Origin: Gaiellasilicea sp963761905
GTDB lineage: Bacteria; Actinomycetota; Thermoleophilia; Gaiellales; Gaiellaceae
NCBI GenBank assembly: GCA_963761905.1
Contig: CAVXIQ010000005.1
Coordinates: 62,001-126,000, forward strand
Direction: 5' to 3'
Length of the DNA stretch: 64,000 nucleotides
Of this stretch, positions 41,501 to 49,768 are shown one piece after another; within the stretch, counting starts at the first letter, position 1, and each line of letters starts with the position of its first letter. The position numbers and the translations under genes were made by a program. The notes under the pieces were generated by a model. That model was not told where the DNA came from, searched no databases, and worked only from the letters and a program-made list of their open reading frames with translations.

Positions 41501-41906
41501 GGCAGGACGGGCGTCGGCTGGGCGCTCGGCGTCAACTGGTCGACCTACCAGCGCCCGACCTTCGTCACCCCCGCGTTCCCCGGCTTCGTCTCCGGTCACA
41601 GCACCTTCAGCCGCGCCGCGGCTGAGGTGATGACCGGGATCACAGGGAGCCAGTACTTCCCCGGCGGCCTCTTCGAGGAGACGATCGAGCCGGGCTACCT
41701 GAAGCTCGAGCCCGGCCCGAGCGCAGCCGGTGAAGCTCCAATCCGCGACCTACTACGACGCGGCCGACCAGGCCGGCATCTCACGCATCTACGGCGGCAT
41801 CCACATCACGGCCGACGATTTCGCGGGCCGTCGCGTCGGCTCGACCGTGGGCAAGCGGGCCTGGGCGCTCGCGCAGCGGTACTTCGCGGGCTCGGCCCGT
41901 CGCTGA
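38506..41906 (+). pseudogene. FG-GAP/UnbV - vanadium haloperoxidase fusion, two frame breaks
   Basis: An exported protein of about 1130 residues. A signal peptide (LAALLAGIAVLVPSAVSA) is followed by FG-GAP/VCBS-type repeats with calcium loops (DYDRDGWLD, DLDRDGDSD, DVNGDGRPD, DLDQDGRLD, DADGDGLFD, DYDNDGRLD), an ASPIC/UnbV domain (GARVTAVLPDGRR...HFGLGG), and a vanadium-haloperoxidase/PAP2-like domain with KYNGVRPISMIRY and SGHSTFSR. Breaks: one near 38518-38522 joins ATG 38506 to the signal peptide; one just before 41730 joins to the true end (SATYYDAADQAGISRIYGG...FAGSARR, TGA 41904). Both are one-base type changes in an otherwise constrained gene. Confidence 0.82.
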
Positions 41907-41921
41907 GCTCCCGCGTCGAGG

Positions 41922-41949
41922 TTGACGGAACCAGGTGACATGTTAGGTT
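41922..41949 (+). promoter_or_regulatory. Sigma-70 promoter of ABC operon
   Basis: TTGACG (41922-41927) and TAGGTT (41944-41949) are separated by 16 bases. The start of the binding-protein gene is 84 bases downstream, so this is a leadered transcript with a good Shine-Dalgarno, unlike most genes here. Confidence 0.65.
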
Positions 41950-42032
41950 CGCTCTAGCTGTGCGCCGGGGTCCGCTGTGCGCGTTCGACGCCCGGCAGAT
42001 TTTGTCCGAACTGAAGCTAGAGGAGAGTGATC

Positions 42033-43094
42033 GTGAAGAAGCTCATCGTTGCTCTCGTGATCGCGGCCTTGACGGTGAGCGTCACCGTCACGGGCGCGGT
42101 TGCGAAGTCGGGCAAGAAGTCGGCGACCGCCGACATCTGCGTCCTGTTGCCGGATCCGAAGTCGTCGGTCAGGTGGGAGACGCAGGACCGGCCGGGGTTT
42201 GTGTCGGCGTTCAAGAAGGCGAAGGTCTCGTACGTGATCACCAATGCCAACGGCGATCCGCAGAAGCAGAAGACGCAGGCCGATCAGTGCCTCGCCAACG
42301 GCGCGAAGGTCGTCATCCTGATCTCGCTCGACAAGGGCTCCTCGATCGCGATCGAGGCCGCCGCACGGTCACGCAATGCAAAGGTGATCGAATACGACCG
42401 CCAGGTGATCGGCGGTAGCGCCGAGATCTACATCTCGTGGGATGGCAAGGCCGTCGGCGTGCTTCAGGGCAAGGGCGTCGTCGCGGGCCTGAAGGCGAAG
42501 GGCCTGTACACGAAGAAGCCGGTCGTGGCCGAGCTGCACGGTGGCCAGACCGACAACAACTCCTTCCTCTTCAAGAGCGGTTACGAGGCGGTGCTGAACC
42601 CGCTCTACCGGAACGGGACGCTCAAGAAGGGCCCGCAGCAGTTCACGCCGGGCTGGGACAACCAGAAGGCCGGGACGATCTTCGAGCAGATGCTCGTGAA
42701 GACGAGCAACAACATCCAGGGTGTCGCGGCGGCCAACGACGGCCTCGCGAACGCAGTCATCGTGGCTCTGAAAGCTCGGAAGTTGAAGCCGATCGCGCTG
42801 AGCGGCCAGGATGCGACCGCGCAGGGCATCCAGAACATCATCTCGGGCTGGCAGACGATGACGGTCTGGAAGGACCAGCGGGCGGGCGCGACCATCACCG
42901 CGGCCGCCGCCGTCGCGCTGCTGAAGGGCCAGCAGCCGATTCGGACCGGAACGGTGGCGAACGGCGGCAAGCGACTGCCGGCGTACATCATCGCGCCGGT
43001 GTCGATCACGAAGGCGAACTACAGGCAGCTCTTCACCAAGGGCTACTTGAAGCGCTCGGAAGTCTGCGTCGGCACGTACGCGAAGTACTGCTAG
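42033..43094 (+). CDS. Sugar ABC transporter substrate-binding protein
   Basis: A 353-residue periplasmic-binding-type protein (type 1 sugar-binding fold, RbsB/XylF group). Signal peptide about residues 1-25 (VTGAVA), first lobe ADICVLLPDPKSSVRWETQDRPGF, second lobe VAAANDGLANAVIVALKARK and SGQDATAQGIQNI. It would bind a sugar or polyol outside the membrane. GTG 42033 is chosen over GTG 42027 because AGGAGAG (42021-42027) gives proper spacing. Followed by a hairpin and the ATPase and permease genes. Confidence 0.9.
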   Translation: MKKLIVALVIAALTVSVTVTGAVAKSGKKSATADICVLLPDPKSSVRWETQDRPGFVSAFKKAKVSYVITNANGDPQKQKTQADQCLANGAKVVILISLDKGSSIAIEAAARSRNAKVIEYDRQVIGGSAEIYISWDGKAVGVLQGKGVVAGLKAKGLYTKKPVVAELHGGQTDNNSFLFKSGYEAVLNPLYRNGTLKKGPQQFTPGWDNQKAGTIFEQMLVKTSNNIQGVAAANDGLANAVIVALKARKLKPIALSGQDATAQGIQNIISGWQTMTVWKDQRAGATITAAAAVALLKGQQPIRTGTVANGGKRLPAYIIAPVSITKANYRQLFTKGYLKRSEVCVGTYAKYC

Positions 43095-43106
43095 GAACGG
43101 ATCGAT

Positions 43107-43132
43107 GGGGGCCGCCCTCCGGGGCGGTCCCC
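43107..43132 (+). terminator. Intercistronic hairpin after binding-protein gene
   Basis: GGGG and CCGCCC (43107-43117) pair with GGGCGG and CCCC (43122-43132), with one G-U pair and a four-base loop. As the ABC genes continue downstream, it is probably a partial terminator or mRNA-stabilising stem that keeps binding protein in excess. Confidence 0.65.
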
Positions 43133-43145
43133 ACTTCCTCACCTG

Positions 43146-43946
43146 ATGACGACCGCCCCTGCCTCGACTCCCGTTCCGCTCCTCGAGCTGCGGGGGATCT
43201 CGAAGAGCTTCGGCTCGGTCCAGGCGCTCTCCGAGGTCGACTTCGAGGTTCGCTCCGGCGAGGTGATGGCGCTCGTCGGAGATAACGGAGCCGGCAAGTC
43301 GACGCTGATCAAGTGCGTCGCCGGGATCCACGTGCCGGACGGCGGCGAGATCGTCTTCGACGGCCAGGAGGTACAGATCCACAGCGCCAAGGACGCCGCG
43401 AAGCTGGGGATCGAGGTCGTCTACCAGGATCTCGCCCTCTGCGACAACCTCGACGTCGTCCAGAACATGTATCTCGGCCGCGAGGCACGGGACTGGTTCC
43501 ATCGCCTGAAGGAGCCGGTGATGGAGGCGAAGACGGCCGAGACGATGAAGAGCCTCGCGGTAACGACGATCCGCTCGATCCGGCAGCCGGTGGCGACGCT
43601 CTCCGGCGGCCAGCGGCAGTCCGTCGCAGTCGCCCGCGCGGTGATGTGGAACTCCCGGCTCGTGATCCTCGACGAGCCGACGGCGGCGCTCGGCGTCGCC
43701 CAGACCCAGCAGGTGCTCGAGCTCGTCGAGCGGCTGGCCGACCAGGGGCTCGCCGTCGTCCTGATCTCACACAACCTGCACGACATCTTCGCGGTGGCGC
43801 ACAGGATCACGGTGCTCCGGCTCGGGCGAAGCATCGCCTACTACGAGCGCGACCAGACCACGCAGCAGGAGGTCGTTCAGGCGATCACTGCCGGTGTCCC
43901 GACGAAGGTGTCCGGGATCCCGTCGACCGATCCGGGGCTTGCTTGA
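43146..43946 (+). CDS. Sugar ABC transporter ATP-binding protein
   Basis: A 266-residue single-domain ATPase of the sugar importer family. Walker A GDNGAGKST (about residues 47-55), Q-loop YQDLALCDNL, signature LSGGQRQS, Walker B LVILDEPTAALG and the switch His in LISHNLHD are intact. Having only one ATPase domain (rather than the double RbsA type) fits the XylG-like or FrcA subgroup. The stop overlaps the TTG start of the permease (TTGA). Confidence 0.93.
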   Translation: MTTAPASTPVPLLELRGISKSFGSVQALSEVDFEVRSGEVMALVGDNGAGKSTLIKCVAGIHVPDGGEIVFDGQEVQIHSAKDAAKLGIEVVYQDLALCDNLDVVQNMYLGREARDWFHRLKEPVMEAKTAETMKSLAVTTIRSIRQPVATLSGGQRQSVAVARAVMWNSRLVILDEPTAALGVAQTQQVLELVERLADQGLAVVLISHNLHDIFAVAHRITVLRLGRSIAYYERDQTTQQEVVQAITAGVPTKVSGIPSTDPGLA

Positions 43947-45161
43947 GCACCGACCCGACTGCCGCCGCGCCCGCCGTGACGATGCCGGAGACCTTGGTCC
44001 GGCGCGCGCTCGACAACATCCGCGGCGGCACCCTCGGCAGCTGGCCGGTGCTGATCGGGCTCGCCGTGATCGTCGTCTTCTTCTCCTTCAAGGCGGACAA
44101 CTTCCTCAGCCCCGGCAACTTCAGCAACATCATCACGCAGATGGCGGGCGTGACCCTGCTCGCGTACGGCGTGGTCTTCGTCCTCCTGATCGGCGAGATC
44201 GACCTCTCGATCAGCTACATCAGCGGGATCGCCGGGGTCGTCGTCGCGAAGCTGACAGTGCCGGACGGGAACGAGGTCGCGGGGATCGTCGCGATTCTCC
44301 TCGCCGTGGCGATCTGCTCCCTGATCGGCGCCTTCCAGGGCTCGTTCGTGGCCTTCATCGGCGTGCCGGCATTCGTCGTCACGCTCGCCGGCTACCAGAT
44401 CTGGCAGGGGGTGATCCAGAAGTCGATCGAGGCCGAGGGCGTGATCGTGATCCAGGACGAAACGGTCAACAACACGGCCAACTACTTCTTCTCGGAACAA
44501 GGCCGGCTGGATCATTGCCGCCGTCGTCCTCGGCATCTACATAGCCAGCGTCGTGAGCACCTTCGTCTCGCACCGACGCCACGGCGTCGCCGTCCGCGAC
44601 CCTTGGCTGATCGTCGCGAAGGTCGTCGCCGTCGTCGCCGTGACCGTCGTCGTCGTCGTGATCAGCAACCGCGACCGTGGTGTCCCGTTCGTCTTGCTCC
44701 TGATGATCGCGTCGCTCCTCGTCCTCACGTTCGTCGCCAAGCGAACCACCTTCGGGCGGCACGTCTACGCGGTTGGGGGCAACGCCGAGGCGGCGAGGCG
44801 CGCCGGCATCAACGTCGCGCGCGTCCGGGTGATCGTCTTCATGATCTCGGGCGCGATGGCCGGGCTCGGCGGCGTCGTCCTCGCCGCGCGCCTGAATAGC
44901 GTCGATCTCAATGCGGGTGGCGGCACGCTCCTGATCGATGCGATCGCGGCGGCCGTGATCGGCGGCACCAGCCTGTTCGGCGGGCGCGGCGAGGTCAAGG
45001 ACGCGCTCTTCGGCGCGCTCGTGATCGCGACGATCGCAAACGGCCTCAACACCCTCAACCTCACCCAGGGCGTCATCTTCATCACCACCGGCGCCATCCT
45101 GCTCTTCGCCGTCACCCTCGACACGATCCTGCGCCGCCGGCAGCGCGCCGCGGGACGCTGA
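43943..45161 (+). pseudogene. Sugar ABC transporter permease, one frame break
   Basis: A RbsC/XylH-type permease of about 405 residues with ten or so membrane helices (VLIGLAVIVVFFSFKADNFLS, VVFVLLIGEIDLSISYISG, LLDAIAAAVIGGTSLFGGRG). The EIDLSI and IGGTSLFGG motifs are diagnostic. After FFSEQ near 44499 one extra A in the caagg run shifts the frame; the continuation is AGWIIAAVVLGIYIASVVS up to TGA 45159. TTG 43943 starts in an overlap with the ATPase gene. Confidence 0.82.
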
Positions 45162-45162
45162 C

Positions 45163-46257
45163 TCAGCGGTAGGGCACGGTCACGCGGCTGCCGTTCTCGC
45201 TCGAGGTGACGATCGCGTCGCACACCTCCGCGGCGCGGTAGCCGTCCTCGAACGTCGCGCCGTACGGAGCCACGTCGGTGTCCGCCGCGATCGCGCGCAG
45301 GAGGTGCAGCGCCTCGTGGGTGAACGTGTCGCCCCAGCCGATGATGTGACCCGGCGGCCACCAGAGATCCCAGAACGGATGGTCGGTCTCGGAGACCAGC
45401 ACCGTCTTGAAGCCCCGGGCCCGGTCGCCGTCGGCTCGGAAGACCTGAAGCTCGTTCAGCCGCTCCATGTCGAATGCCACCGAGCCCTTGGAGCCGTTGA
45501 TCTCCCACTGGAACGCGTTCCGCCGGCCGAGCGCGAGCCGCGTCGCCTCGATCGTCCCGACAGGCCCGCTCTCGAACTCGACCGCCGCCTCGAGCGCGTC
45601 GTCGACGCGCCGGCCCGGCAGGAAGGTGCGGACGAGCCCGGACACTGTCGAGATCTCGCCGACGAGGAACCGCGCCAGGTCGACGACGTGGGTGCCGAGG
45701 TCGCCGAGCGCGCCGGAGCCCGCCTCGTCCGGCTGGAAGCGCCACGTGTCCAGCGTGGGGTCGTCGCCCCAGTCCTGGAGGTAGCGCCCGCGGAAGTGAC
45801 GGATCTCGCCGAGCTCGCCGGCCTCGATCAGCTCGCGCGCCAGCCGCACCGCCGGGACGAAGCGGTAGTTGAAGCCGCATAGGTGCTTGACGCCGGTGGC
45901 CGCCACCCGCTGCCAGATCTCGTAGCTCTCGTTCGCGTCGCGGCCGAGCGGCTTCTCGCAGAGCACGTGCTTGCCCGCCTCCGCCGCGGCGATGGTCGGC
46001 TCGGCGTGCAGCGAGTTGGGGCCGCCGTTGTCGAAGAGGCCGATCGCCGGGTCGCTCACGAGATCCCGCCAGTCGGTCGTCCAACGTTCGTAGCCGTACT
46101 GGGCGGCGGCAGCGGAGACCGCTTCCTCGTCGCGGCCCGCCAGCGCGACGAGCCGCGGCTGGAGGGGGGTCTCGAGCGCGCCGATCGTGCGGAACGCGCG
46201 TGAATGGGCCTTCCCCATGAAGGCGTAGCCGAGCATGCCGATCCCGATTTCGTCCAT
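45163..46257 (-). CDS. Gfo/Idh/MocA-family oxidoreductase
   Basis: A 364-residue NAD(P)-dependent sugar or polyol dehydrogenase. The N-terminal nucleotide fold reads IGIGMLGYAFMGKAHSRAF and the EKP motif is HVLCEKPLGRDANE; the C-terminal beta-sheet domain has the H of GTHVVDLARF. It is convergent with the ABC permease and encoded opposite to the rest of the sugar locus. AGGAGCG lies before ATG 46257. Similar enzymes oxidise myo-inositol, glucose or related polyols. Confidence 0.88.
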   Translation of the reverse strand: MDEIGIGMLGYAFMGKAHSRAFRTIGALETPLQPRLVALAGRDEEAVSAAAAQYGYERWTTDWRDLVSDPAIGLFDNGGPNSLHAEPTIAAAEAGKHVLCEKPLGRDANESYEIWQRVAATGVKHLCGFNYRFVPAVRLARELIEAGELGEIRHFRGRYLQDWGDDPTLDTWRFQPDEAGSGALGDLGTHVVDLARFLVGEISTVSGLVRTFLPGRRVDDALEAAVEFESGPVGTIEATRLALGRRNAFQWEINGSKGSVAFDMERLNELQVFRADGDRARGFKTVLVSETDHPFWDLWWPPGHIIGWGDTFTHEALHLLRAIAADTDVAPYGATFEDGYRAAEVCDAIVTSSENGSRVTVPYR

Positions 46258-46310
46258 GACCGCTCCTGGCGTAGGGTTGCGCGAGCAGTCTTGACCATCC
46301 GGAGGATCTC

Positions 46311-46703
46311 GTGAAGCTGGAACAGGCGCGTGCGATCGTCGATGCGGTAACCGCCGAGGCGCGGGCGCCCGTTTCCGTGTTCGTCGCGGACGCTCACGGC
46401 GAGCTCGTCGCCGCCGTCACGATGGACGGGGCCGCTCCCGACACGCGACTCAATGCCGAGCGCAAGGCGTACACCGCCGCCCGCAGCGATGCCTTCTCGA
46501 CCCGGGCGCTCGCGGAGAAGGTCGACTCGAACGCCGCCGAGCTCGCGAGCTTCGACCCGCACTTCACCTTCTTCCTGGGTGGCGTGGCGGCCTTCGAGGG
46601 CGAGCAACGTGTGGGCTCGGTCGGCGTCAGCGGCCTCGCCGGAGCCGATGATGACTCACTCGCGCGACGAGCACTCGTCGCAGCGGGCTTGGGTGTCCGA
46701 TGA
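46311..46703 (+). CDS. GlcG/HbpS-like (DUF336) protein
   Basis: A 130-residue GlcG-type protein (DUF336/haem-binding HbpS fold): LEQARAIVDAVTAEAR, PVSVFVADAHGELVAAVTMDGA, RKAYTAARSDAFSTRALAEK and GGVAAFEGEQRVGSVGVSGL are the family features. Function in sugar or glycolate loci is not established. GTG 46311 follows GGAGG by five bases. It overlaps the next gene by ATGA. Confidence 0.85.
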   Translation: MKLEQARAIVDAVTAEARAPVSVFVADAHGELVAAVTMDGAAPDTRLNAERKAYTAARSDAFSTRALAEKVDSNAAELASFDPHFTFFLGGVAAFEGEQRVGSVGVSGLAGADDDSLARRALVAAGLGVR

Positions 46704-47647
46704 GGCTCGGGCTCCTCTCCACGGCGAAGATCAACGGGGCCTTGCTTCGCGCCGTTCCGGACGGTGTCGAGATCGCCGCGGTGGCGAGCCGTGACGGCGC
46801 CCGCGCCCAGGCGTATGCGAGCGAGCACGGGATCGAGCGCGCCCACGGGAGCTACGAGGCCCTGCTGGCCGACGACGGGATCGACGCGATCTACATCTCG
46901 CTTCCGAACGGGCTCCACCACGAATGGACGCTGAAGGCGATCGAGGCCGGCAAGCACGTCCTCGTCGAGAAGCCCTACTCGCGCCGCGCGGCCGAGGTGG
47001 AGGAGGCGTGGGACGCGGCCGATCGCGCGGGTCTCGTGGTGATGGAGGCGTTCATGTGGCGTCATCACCCGCAGGCGGCGCTCGCGAAGTCGCTCGTCGA
47101 GGGGGGCGCGATCGGGCGGCTCTTGCAGATCCGGACGACCTTCAGCTTCCCGCTGCACGACCTCGGCAACATCCGGATGGCGGCGGATCTCGACGGCGGT
47201 GCGCTGATGGATGTCGGCTGCTACTGCATCAGCGGCGCGCGGTTCCTCGCCGGCGAGCCGGAGCGGGTGTTCGGGGAGCAGGTGCTCGGGGCGAGCGGCG
47301 TCGACGTCGACTTCCACGGGACTCTTCGCTTCCCGGGCGACGTCCTCGCTCAGTTCGACGCCTCGTTCTCGCTGCCCGAGAGACAGCGGCTGGAAGCCGT
47401 GGGAGAGGGCGGGACGCTCGTCCTCGAGGCGCCGTGGCGGGCGGACTGGGGCGGTCGCCTCCTGGTGAACGACGAGCCGGTCGACGTCCCCGTCGCCGAT
47501 TCGTACGAGCACGAGCTCCGGAACCTCGCCGCCGCGATCGCAGGAGAGGCCGAGCCGCTGCTCGGCCGCGAGGACGCGCTCGGGCAGGCACGCGTGATCG
47601 AGGCCCTCTACGCCTCGGCGGAGTCCGGCGAGGCGATCCAGCTGTGA
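46700..47647 (+). CDS. Gfo/Idh/MocA-family oxidoreductase
   Basis: A 315-residue second Gfo/Idh/MocA dehydrogenase. The nucleotide fold begins RLGLLSTAKINGALLRAV, the EKP motif is HVLVEKPYSRRAAEVEEA, and the catalytic-region His follows FMWRHHPQ. The DVGCYCISGARFLAGEPE segment resembles the xylose/dimeric dihydrodiol dehydrogenase subgroup. It is coupled by overlapping stops and starts to GlcG upstream and the isomerase downstream, so it acts in the same pathway. Confidence 0.88.
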   Translation: MRLGLLSTAKINGALLRAVPDGVEIAAVASRDGARAQAYASEHGIERAHGSYEALLADDGIDAIYISLPNGLHHEWTLKAIEAGKHVLVEKPYSRRAAEVEEAWDAADRAGLVVMEAFMWRHHPQAALAKSLVEGGAIGRLLQIRTTFSFPLHDLGNIRMAADLDGGALMDVGCYCISGARFLAGEPERVFGEQVLGASGVDVDFHGTLRFPGDVLAQFDASFSLPERQRLEAVGEGGTLVLEAPWRADWGGRLLVNDEPVDVPVADSYEHELRNLAAAIAGEAEPLLGREDALGQARVIEALYASAESGEAIQL

Positions 47648-48642
47648 GGACGAGCCTCGGGATCTGGGCGCTCGGGACGATGGCGACGCGTTTCGTGCCC
47701 GGCGGCTACAAGCCGGAGCTCGCGGGAGAGACGACGGTCGAGCGCGTCGCACGGGCGGTCGCAGGGCTCGACGGGCTGATCGACGACTACGAGTTCCACT
47801 ATCCGCAGGAGCTCTCGCCGGCGAACCTGGACGAGGTGCGAGGCGTGCTCGGCGACCATGGGATCTACACGATCTGCACGGGGCTCCATCTCGATTCGCG
47901 CTTCGGCAAGGGCGGGCTCGTCTCGCCCGATCCGGCGACGCGGGCGGCGGCGCTGCAGCAGACGCTCGAGGCGGCCGACTTCGCCGGCGAGCTCGGCGCG
48001 CACTTCGTCGTCTGGCCGGGAATCGAGGGCTACAACTACCCGTTCCAGACCCCGTACGCCGAGAGCTGGGCGTGGTTCGTGGACGGAATCGGTCAGGCGG
48101 CGGAGCGCTGCGCGAGCCACGGGATCAAGCTCTTCCTCGAGCACAAGAACTCGGAGCCGGCGATGAAGATCCTGATGCGCTCGATCGGGATGACCCTGCA
48201 CGTGATCCACAAGCTGCGCGCCCAGGGGATCGACAACGTCCAGGTGAACATGGACTGGCAGCACCTGCTGATGAACCGCGAGAACCTCGCCGAATACGCG
48301 GCGCTCCTGGCCGCCGAAGGCCTGCTCGGGCACCAGCACGCGAATTCCGGCTGGGGCGACTTCGACGACGACAACATGGTCGGCACGACCGCGTTCATGG
48401 AGACCCTCGAGCTCGCCGTCGAGCTTCGGCGGGCGGGGTACGGCGAGAATGGCGAGCGGCTCGGCTTCGACCTCTACCCCTACACGGAGGACGCGGTCGC
48501 AGCCGTCGAGCGGAGTGTCCTCCAGTGGCGATTCATCGACTCGGTGGCCGCGCGAATCGACGATGCGGCCCTGCGCGAGGCGCAGGCGACCAAGGACGCC
48601 GTCCGCGCCTACGAGCTCGTCTACGCCGCGCTCGGCGCCTGA
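47644..48642 (+). CDS. Xylose isomerase-like TIM-barrel enzyme
   Basis: A 332-residue sugar isomerase/epimerase of the xylose-isomerase-like AP_endonuc_2 superfamily. Metal-binding strands are visible in YEFHYPQEL, KLFLEHKNSEP, NVQVNMDWQHLLM and GHQHANSGWGDFDDDN; the His/Glu/Asp set is that of divalent-metal aldose-ketose isomerases. The substrate is not fixed by sequence; a C6 or C5 keto sugar is plausible from the linked dehydrogenases. GTG 47644 overlaps the upstream stop. Confidence 0.87.
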   Translation: MRTSLGIWALGTMATRFVPGGYKPELAGETTVERVARAVAGLDGLIDDYEFHYPQELSPANLDEVRGVLGDHGIYTICTGLHLDSRFGKGGLVSPDPATRAAALQQTLEAADFAGELGAHFVVWPGIEGYNYPFQTPYAESWAWFVDGIGQAAERCASHGIKLFLEHKNSEPAMKILMRSIGMTLHVIHKLRAQGIDNVQVNMDWQHLLMNRENLAEYAALLAAEGLLGHQHANSGWGDFDDDNMVGTTAFMETLELAVELRRAGYGENGERLGFDLYPYTEDAVAAVERSVLQWRFIDSVAARIDDAALREAQATKDAVRAYELVYAALGA

Positions 48643-48650
48643 CGCCCGAT

Positions 48651-48680
48651 CGAACCGGTTCGCGCTCCGCTGCGTAGCGG
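48651..48680. promoter_or_regulatory. Palindrome and stem before cupredoxin gene
   Basis: CGAACCGGTTCG (48651-48662) is a perfect 12-base palindrome; CCGCT (48667-48671) and AGCGG (48676-48680) form a small stem next to it. They may be an operator and a weak terminator of the sugar operon. The regulator is unknown. Confidence 0.4.
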
Positions 48681-48706
48681 GAGGTGAAGCGACGACTGGA
48701 GGAACG

Positions 48707-49087
48707 ATGATTCGCACACTCGCGCTGGTGCTCGCGCTCGCGGTCGCAGGGGCTGTCCTCGCCGGCTGCGGTGGCGACGACGACGAGACGGCGGGCGGCG
48801 AGACGACGGTCGAGACCGGAGTCGGCGCCGTCACGGGCACGGTCGGGCCGGGCTTCGACATCAGCATGGCCGGCACGGACGGGCTCGAGTCCGGCCCGGC
48901 GACGATCGTGGTCACCGACAACGCGTCGACGCACAACTTCCACCTCACGGGACCGGGTGTCGACGAGGCGACGGACGTCGGCGGCGAGGGCGAGGAGACG
49001 TTCGAGGTGACGCTCGAGCCGGGGGAGTACACCTTCGTCTGCGATCCTCATGCGAGCCAGATGAAGGGCAGCTTCACCGTGCAGTGA
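48707..49087 (+). CDS. Cupredoxin lipoprotein
   Basis: A 126-residue plastocyanin-like copper protein with a lipoprotein signal (AVAGAVLAGCGG, lipid Cys near residue 21). The type 1 copper ligands are in place: His in STHNFHLTGPG, then Cys, His and Met in FVCDPHASQMKG. It would shuttle electrons on the outer membrane face. GGAGG lies five bases before ATG 48707. A close paralogue without a lipobox is encoded at 52023. Confidence 0.87.
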   Translation: MIRTLALVLALAVAGAVLAGCGGDDDETAGGETTVETGVGAVTGTVGPGFDISMAGTDGLESGPATIVVTDNASTHNFHLTGPGVDEATDVGGEGEETFEVTLEPGEYTFVCDPHASQMKGSFTVQ

Positions 49088-49733
49088 CGTCGAGCGCGGC
49101 GGCGAGCGCGTCGCGGCCGTCCACCAGGACGGGCGCCCCGTGTGCGGGGAGGATCCGCTCGATCGGCAGGTCGAGCAGCGGGCGGAGGTGGGCGCGCACG
49201 TCCCCTCGGCTCCACGGCCCGAGCCACGAATCGGGGCAGACGCGCACGCCGCCGGCCGAGGCGCCGAGGAGGATGTCGCCGGTCACGAGCGCTGCGTGCG
49301 CCGGGATCCAGAGCACGATCTCGAAGGCGGCGTCGAGCGCCGTGACGCCGCCCGGGAGAGCGGCGCTCGACAAGAACACGCGGTCCGCCCTGGCGCCCCA
49401 GCGCTCCACCTCCCGCTCGTGCGCCCACACCTCGGCGCCGAAGCGCTCCGCGAGCTCGGGAGCGCTGCGCTCGTGGGCCGCGACGGTGAGCAGGATCGCC
49501 ACCGGCGTTCCGGCCCTCTCGACATCGGCATCGAGATGGGCGAGAAACCGCTCGCGCTCCTCGGGCGCCGTCGGGATCAGCGGGTCGATCAAGACGACGG
49601 CGTCGGTTGCCTCGAGGTAGACGCAGCCGACCTCCCGCTCCCAGCCTTCCCCGTGCTCCGCGTCGCCCGGCTTCCACTCTGGATGCGGCGCCGTCCAGCG
49701 CCAGAGCCTGGGTGCGATCTCGTCGACATGCAC
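49074..49733 (-). CDS. MBL-fold-like hydrolase lacking HxHxDH
   Basis: A 219-residue protein that aligns by pattern with metallo-beta-lactamase-fold hydrolases (VGCVYLEATDAVVLIDPLIP, LVTGDILLG, RILPAHGAPVL) but the metal-binding HxHxDH is replaced by VAAHERSAPEL. The later Asp (TGD) and His (PAHG) are kept. It may be inactive, bind one metal, or serve as a binding protein. GTG 49733 follows a TACGCT box by seven bases. It overlaps the cupredoxin gene's 3' end. Confidence 0.72.
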   Translation of the reverse strand: MHVDEIAPRLWRWTAPHPEWKPGDAEHGEGWEREVGCVYLEATDAVVLIDPLIPTAPEERERFLAHLDADVERAGTPVAILLTVAAHERSAPELAERFGAEVWAHEREVERWGARADRVFLSSAALPGGVTALDAAFEIVLWIPAHAALVTGDILLGASAGGVRVCPDSWLGPWSRGDVRAHLRPLLDLPIERILPAHGAPVLVDGRDALAAALDVTAR

Positions 49734-49740
49734 CCGCGTG

Positions 49741-49746
49741 AGCGTA
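49741..49746 (-). promoter_or_regulatory. -10 box, leaderless promoter
   Basis: On the minus strand TACGCT ends seven bases before GTG 49733, with no Shine-Dalgarno. Confidence 0.55.
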
Positions 49747-49768
49747 CCCGCGAGGTTCGCCCCGAACC

